From Geothrix sp. (GTDB lineage Bacteria; Acidobacteriota; Holophagae; Holophagales; Holophagaceae): a stretch of 64,000 nt of DNA. This document shows, piece after piece, positions 61,921-64,000 of the stretch. Below the pieces are notes generated by a model that was not told the origin of the DNA, did no database searches, and saw only the letters and a program-made list of their open reading frames with translations. The translations under genes were made by a program, and so were the position numbers. The DNA lies in assembly GCF_030219325.1 (NCBI RefSeq), contig NZ_CP126625.1:3088857-3152856 (forward strand). The letters are read 5' to 3'. The first letter of the stretch is position 1, and each line of letters opens with the position of its first letter.

Positions 61921-62325
61921 ATGAGTCGGAAGTGGCCTGACCCCACCCGGGTCCTAGTCGTGGAGGATGACCAGGCAACTGCCCGGCTCATCCAGGCGCG
62001 CCTGGAGATGGAAGGGTTGAAGGTCTTCATGGCTTCCAACGGCGTCGAAGGGCTGGAGATCCTCCAGCGCGAACCCATCGACCTGGTCACCACGGACCTG
62101 ATGATGCCCGCCATGAACGGCTTCCGCCTCGTCCAGGAGATCCGCGATCTGCCGCCGCCCAAGGGGCGCGTGCCCATCCTGCTCATCTCCAGCAACCAGA
62201 ACGAGCAGGACATGATCCGCTGCCTGGCGGCCGGGGCCGACGACTACATGACCAAGCCCATCTCGGCGCAGGTCCTGGTGGAACGCCTCTGGCGGATGCA
62301 TCAGCGCTCTTTCAGCGCGGGCTGA
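61921..62325 (+). CDS. Single-domain response regulator (receiver)
   Basis: A 134-residue CheY-like receiver with intact phosphorylation site: VLVVEDDQATARLIQARLEMEG, acceptor Asp in VTTDLMMPAMNGF, ILLISSN with the conserved Ser/Thr, and Lys in YMTKPIS. No output domain. ATG 61921 begins MSRKWPDP, 57 bases after the YaiO-like gene; the HEAT gene starts eight bases after its stop, so it belongs to the operon and probably regulates the glycan machinery by protein contact. Confidence 0.88.
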   Translation: MSRKWPDPTRVLVVEDDQATARLIQARLEMEGLKVFMASNGVEGLEILQREPIDLVTTDLMMPAMNGFRLVQEIRDLPPPKGRVPILLISSNQNEQDMIRCLAAGADDYMTKPISAQVLVERLWRMHQRSFSAG

Positions 62326-62333
62326 GGCAGGCG

Positions 62334-63413
62334 ATGCACCTGCCTCCGGCGATGGTGCTCCAGGTCCTGATCTGGGGGACGGTGATCCTGGGCAGCCTGG
62401 TCTCCGGCCTGGTCCTCCTGGGCGCGGGCATCCAGTTCCGGCGCGACCGGCAGAACCGGCATCGCATCGCCCGCTACCAGGCCTGGGAGACCGATCTGGC
62501 CGTCTACCTCTTCAGCGGCGACGACACCGCGCCCGCCTTCCCCCGCATCGCGAAGGAGGACCGGCAGCTCTTCCGGAAGTTCCTCACCCGCTACCACGCC
62601 ACCCTGGCCGGCCAGGAGGCGGAGGCCCTGCGGGAGCTCTACCTCGGCCTGGGCGTGCACGAGTCCCTCCCCGGGCGCCTGAAGCACCGCCAGACCACCG
62701 TCCGCGCCCAGGCCGCCCAGGAGGTGGGGATCTTCAAGCTGGGAGAATACCTGGACGCGGTCGTCCCGCTCCTGGATGACCCCGTGCCCTACGTGACCCA
62801 CCTGGCGGCGCAGGCCCTCACCTTGAGCGGCGACCTCCGCTTCGCCCAGCCCGTGGTCGACTGGGTGCTGCGGGAGGAGCGCTACCAGCGGGAGCGGCTG
62901 CTGCGGGTGCTCGAGGGCTTCGGCCCGGACCTCCTCCCATGGCTGGAGTCGCACCTCGAGCCGCCCGGAGGCGCTCCGGAACCCTGGATCCTCTTCGCCC
63001 TCCTGGCGGGTTCGCACCGGCACCGCGAGAGCGAGCCCCGATTGCTGGAGCTCATCGCCAACCCCGACGTGGACATCCAGGCCTCGGCCCTGAAGGCCCT
63101 CGCGGCCCTGGCCGATCCCCTCACCTATGCCAGGGTGGAGCCCCTGGCCCAGCACGAGGCCTGGCCCGTCCGGGCCCAGGCTGCCAAGGCCCTCGGCCTG
63201 ATCGGCGGTCCCGATGCCATCCCCGCCCTCATCGCCCTGACCAGCGATCCGATCTACGAGGTCCGGCGCAACGCCGCCCAGGGCATGGCCGACCTGGGCC
63301 ATGCCGGAACGTCGGCGCTCACCTGGCTGGCGGAGGATCCCACGGCGGACCGCTTCGCCCGCGACATCGCGCGGGAGCGCCTGGAGTGGGCCGACGAGCG
63401 GGGGCACCAGTGA
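62334..63413 (+). CDS. Membrane-anchored HEAT-repeat protein
   Basis: A 359-residue protein with one N-terminal membrane span (VLIWGTVILGSLVSGLVLLGAGIQF), a charged cytoplasmic stretch, and HEAT/PBS-lyase-like helical repeats (about 110-355: VRAQAAQEVGIFKLGEYLDAVVPLLDDPVPYVTHLAAQAL, PVRAQAAKALGLIGGPDAIPALIALTSDPIYEVRRNAAQGMADLG). It is likely a docking scaffold for the synthase encoded next. ATG 62334; the stop overlaps the GT2 GTG start by four bases (GTGA). Confidence 0.82.
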   Translation: MHLPPAMVLQVLIWGTVILGSLVSGLVLLGAGIQFRRDRQNRHRIARYQAWETDLAVYLFSGDDTAPAFPRIAKEDRQLFRKFLTRYHATLAGQEAEALRELYLGLGVHESLPGRLKHRQTTVRAQAAQEVGIFKLGEYLDAVVPLLDDPVPYVTHLAAQALTLSGDLRFAQPVVDWVLREERYQRERLLRVLEGFGPDLLPWLESHLEPPGGAPEPWILFALLAGSHRHRESEPRLLELIANPDVDIQASALKALAALADPLTYARVEPLAQHEAWPVRAQAAKALGLIGGPDAIPALIALTSDPIYEVRRNAAQGMADLGHAGTSALTWLAEDPTADRFARDIARERLEWADERGHQ

Positions 63414-64000
63414 GCTTCCGCGGCTTCGTCACCGTCTTCATCGAGTGGGGCATCCTGGTCTACTTCCTGGCCCTCCACCTCACGCACCTGTCCCTGATCC
63501 TGCGGGCCTTCTTCTCCATCCGGAGCTACCTCGAGGAGGTGGAGACCGATCGGCTCGACACCGCCTTCGAGACCAGCCACTACAAGCCCATGACCCTCAT
63601 CTGCCCCGCCTACAACGAGGAGGCGGGCGTGGTGCCCAGCGTGAACAGCCTCATCAGCCTCCGCTACCCGGAGTTCCAGGTGGTGGTGGTGAACGATGGC
63701 AGCAAGGACGCCACGCTGGAGAAACTCATCGAGGCCTTCCGGCTGAAGCCCAGCCATCGCGTGCTCCGCCAGCTCCTGCCCACCAAGGAGGTCCGCGGCA
63801 TCTACGAGAGCGCCTACGTGCCCAACCTCGTGGTGGTGGACAAGGCCAACGGCGGCAAGGCCGACGCCCTGAACTGCGGCATCAACCTCGCCCGCTACCC
63901 GCTGGTGTGCTGCATGGACGGGGACAGCCTGCTGGAGAACGATTCGCTCCTCCGCATCGCCCGGCCCTTCATGGACCGCCCCAACCTGGTGGCCTCCGGC
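63410..64000 (+). CDS. Family 2 glycosyltransferase, N-terminal part (cut by window end)
   Basis: A GTG at 63410 overlapping the HEAT stop (GTGA) opens a frame that runs to the window end (197 codons). A membrane helix (WGILVYFLALHLTHLSLILRAF) precedes a GT-A domain: LICPAYNEEAGV, VVVVNDGSKDATLEKLIEAF, VVDKANGGKADALNCGI and CMDGDSLLE. This is the layout of processive synthases such as PgaC, BcsA-like and HasA enzymes; the catalytic Q/RxxRW region lies beyond the edge. A GTG start explains why an ATG search misses it. It probably polymerises the glycan handled by this operon. Confidence 0.88.
   Translation, partial: MSFRGFVTVFIEWGILVYFLALHLTHLSLILRAFFSIRSYLEEVETDRLDTAFETSHYKPMTLICPAYNEEAGVVPSVNSLISLRYPEFQVVVVNDGSKDATLEKLIEAFRLKPSHRVLRQLLPTKEVRGIYESAYVPNLVVVDKANGGKADALNCGINLARYPLVCCMDGDSLLENDSLLRIARPFMDRPNLVASG

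Overview
The window is GC-rich, densely packed bacterial chromosome. The gene families point to a Gram-negative, soil or sediment bacterium of the Acidobacteriota, probably class Holophagae and Geothrix-like. The pointers are an Oar-like TonB receptor, DUF4097 and DUF4382 surface proteins, a split atp operon, YaiO-type barrels and many small TPR/HEAT proteins. This assignment is inference from protein character; no database was searched.

Layout. 1-3.7 kb: the murA 3' end, a WYL regulator with a DinB protein, and prs with a methyltransferase. 3.65-6.5 kb (minus): ApbE flavin transferase, a DUF3570 outer-membrane protein and a TlpA thioredoxin fused to a DUF4266 tail. 6.7-10.2 kb: a DUF4382 lipoprotein, an orphan AMP-ligase-like fragment and a second WYL regulator. 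10.3-14.6 kb: a 1253-residue M4 protease ending in a dockerin, translationally coupled to a lipoprotein with a cohesin-like sequence pattern. 14.7-18.4 kb: a DUF4097 protein and a TonB receptor. 18.9-24.0 kb (minus): a transporter, then a coupled signalling operon (two unknown proteins, two FHA-GGDEF diguanylate cyclases, a Ser/Thr kinase). 24.1-24.6 kb: tRNA-Gln, tRNA-Glu and tRNA-derived repeats.

25-37 kb: a VanZ/LpxH-like fusion, engB, ftsE without ftsX, purU, a thiolase, a second DUF4097 protein, a pair of M16 proteins without the zinc motif, purC, a TPR protein, a small barrel, a metallo-beta-lactamase-fold enzyme and an HPt protein. 37.5-43.8 kb (minus): the F1Fo ATP synthase operon F'-F-H-A-G-D-C, without the a and c subunits. 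44-45 kb: tRNA-Val, tRNA-Asp and about 700 bp of non-coding tandem repeats. 45-54 kb: an SRPBCC/ArsR pair with two operator-like palindromes, der, an amidohydrolase, an AT-rich island in front of a second M4 protease, a response regulator lacking the phospho-acceptor Asp, and recN.

54.4 kb to the end: one tightly packed plus-strand operon. It holds a cysteine-synthase-like enzyme, an E1-beta subunit, a secreted TIM-barrel protein, a TPR protein, an LtaS/sulfatase-fold membrane enzyme, a TPR + beta-barrel (YaiO-like) protein, a receiver, a HEAT protein and a family 2 glycosyltransferase cut by the window edge. The parts resemble a synthase-dependent exopolysaccharide machine (GT2 synthase, periplasmic TPR/hydrolase, TPR-porin) with an added phosphatase-superfamily tailoring enzyme. 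This is the best candidate for an undescribed system. The other strong ones are the dockerin protease with its coupled lipoprotein, the TlpA-DUF4266 fusion, and the inverted T-arm architecture downstream of both tRNA pairs.
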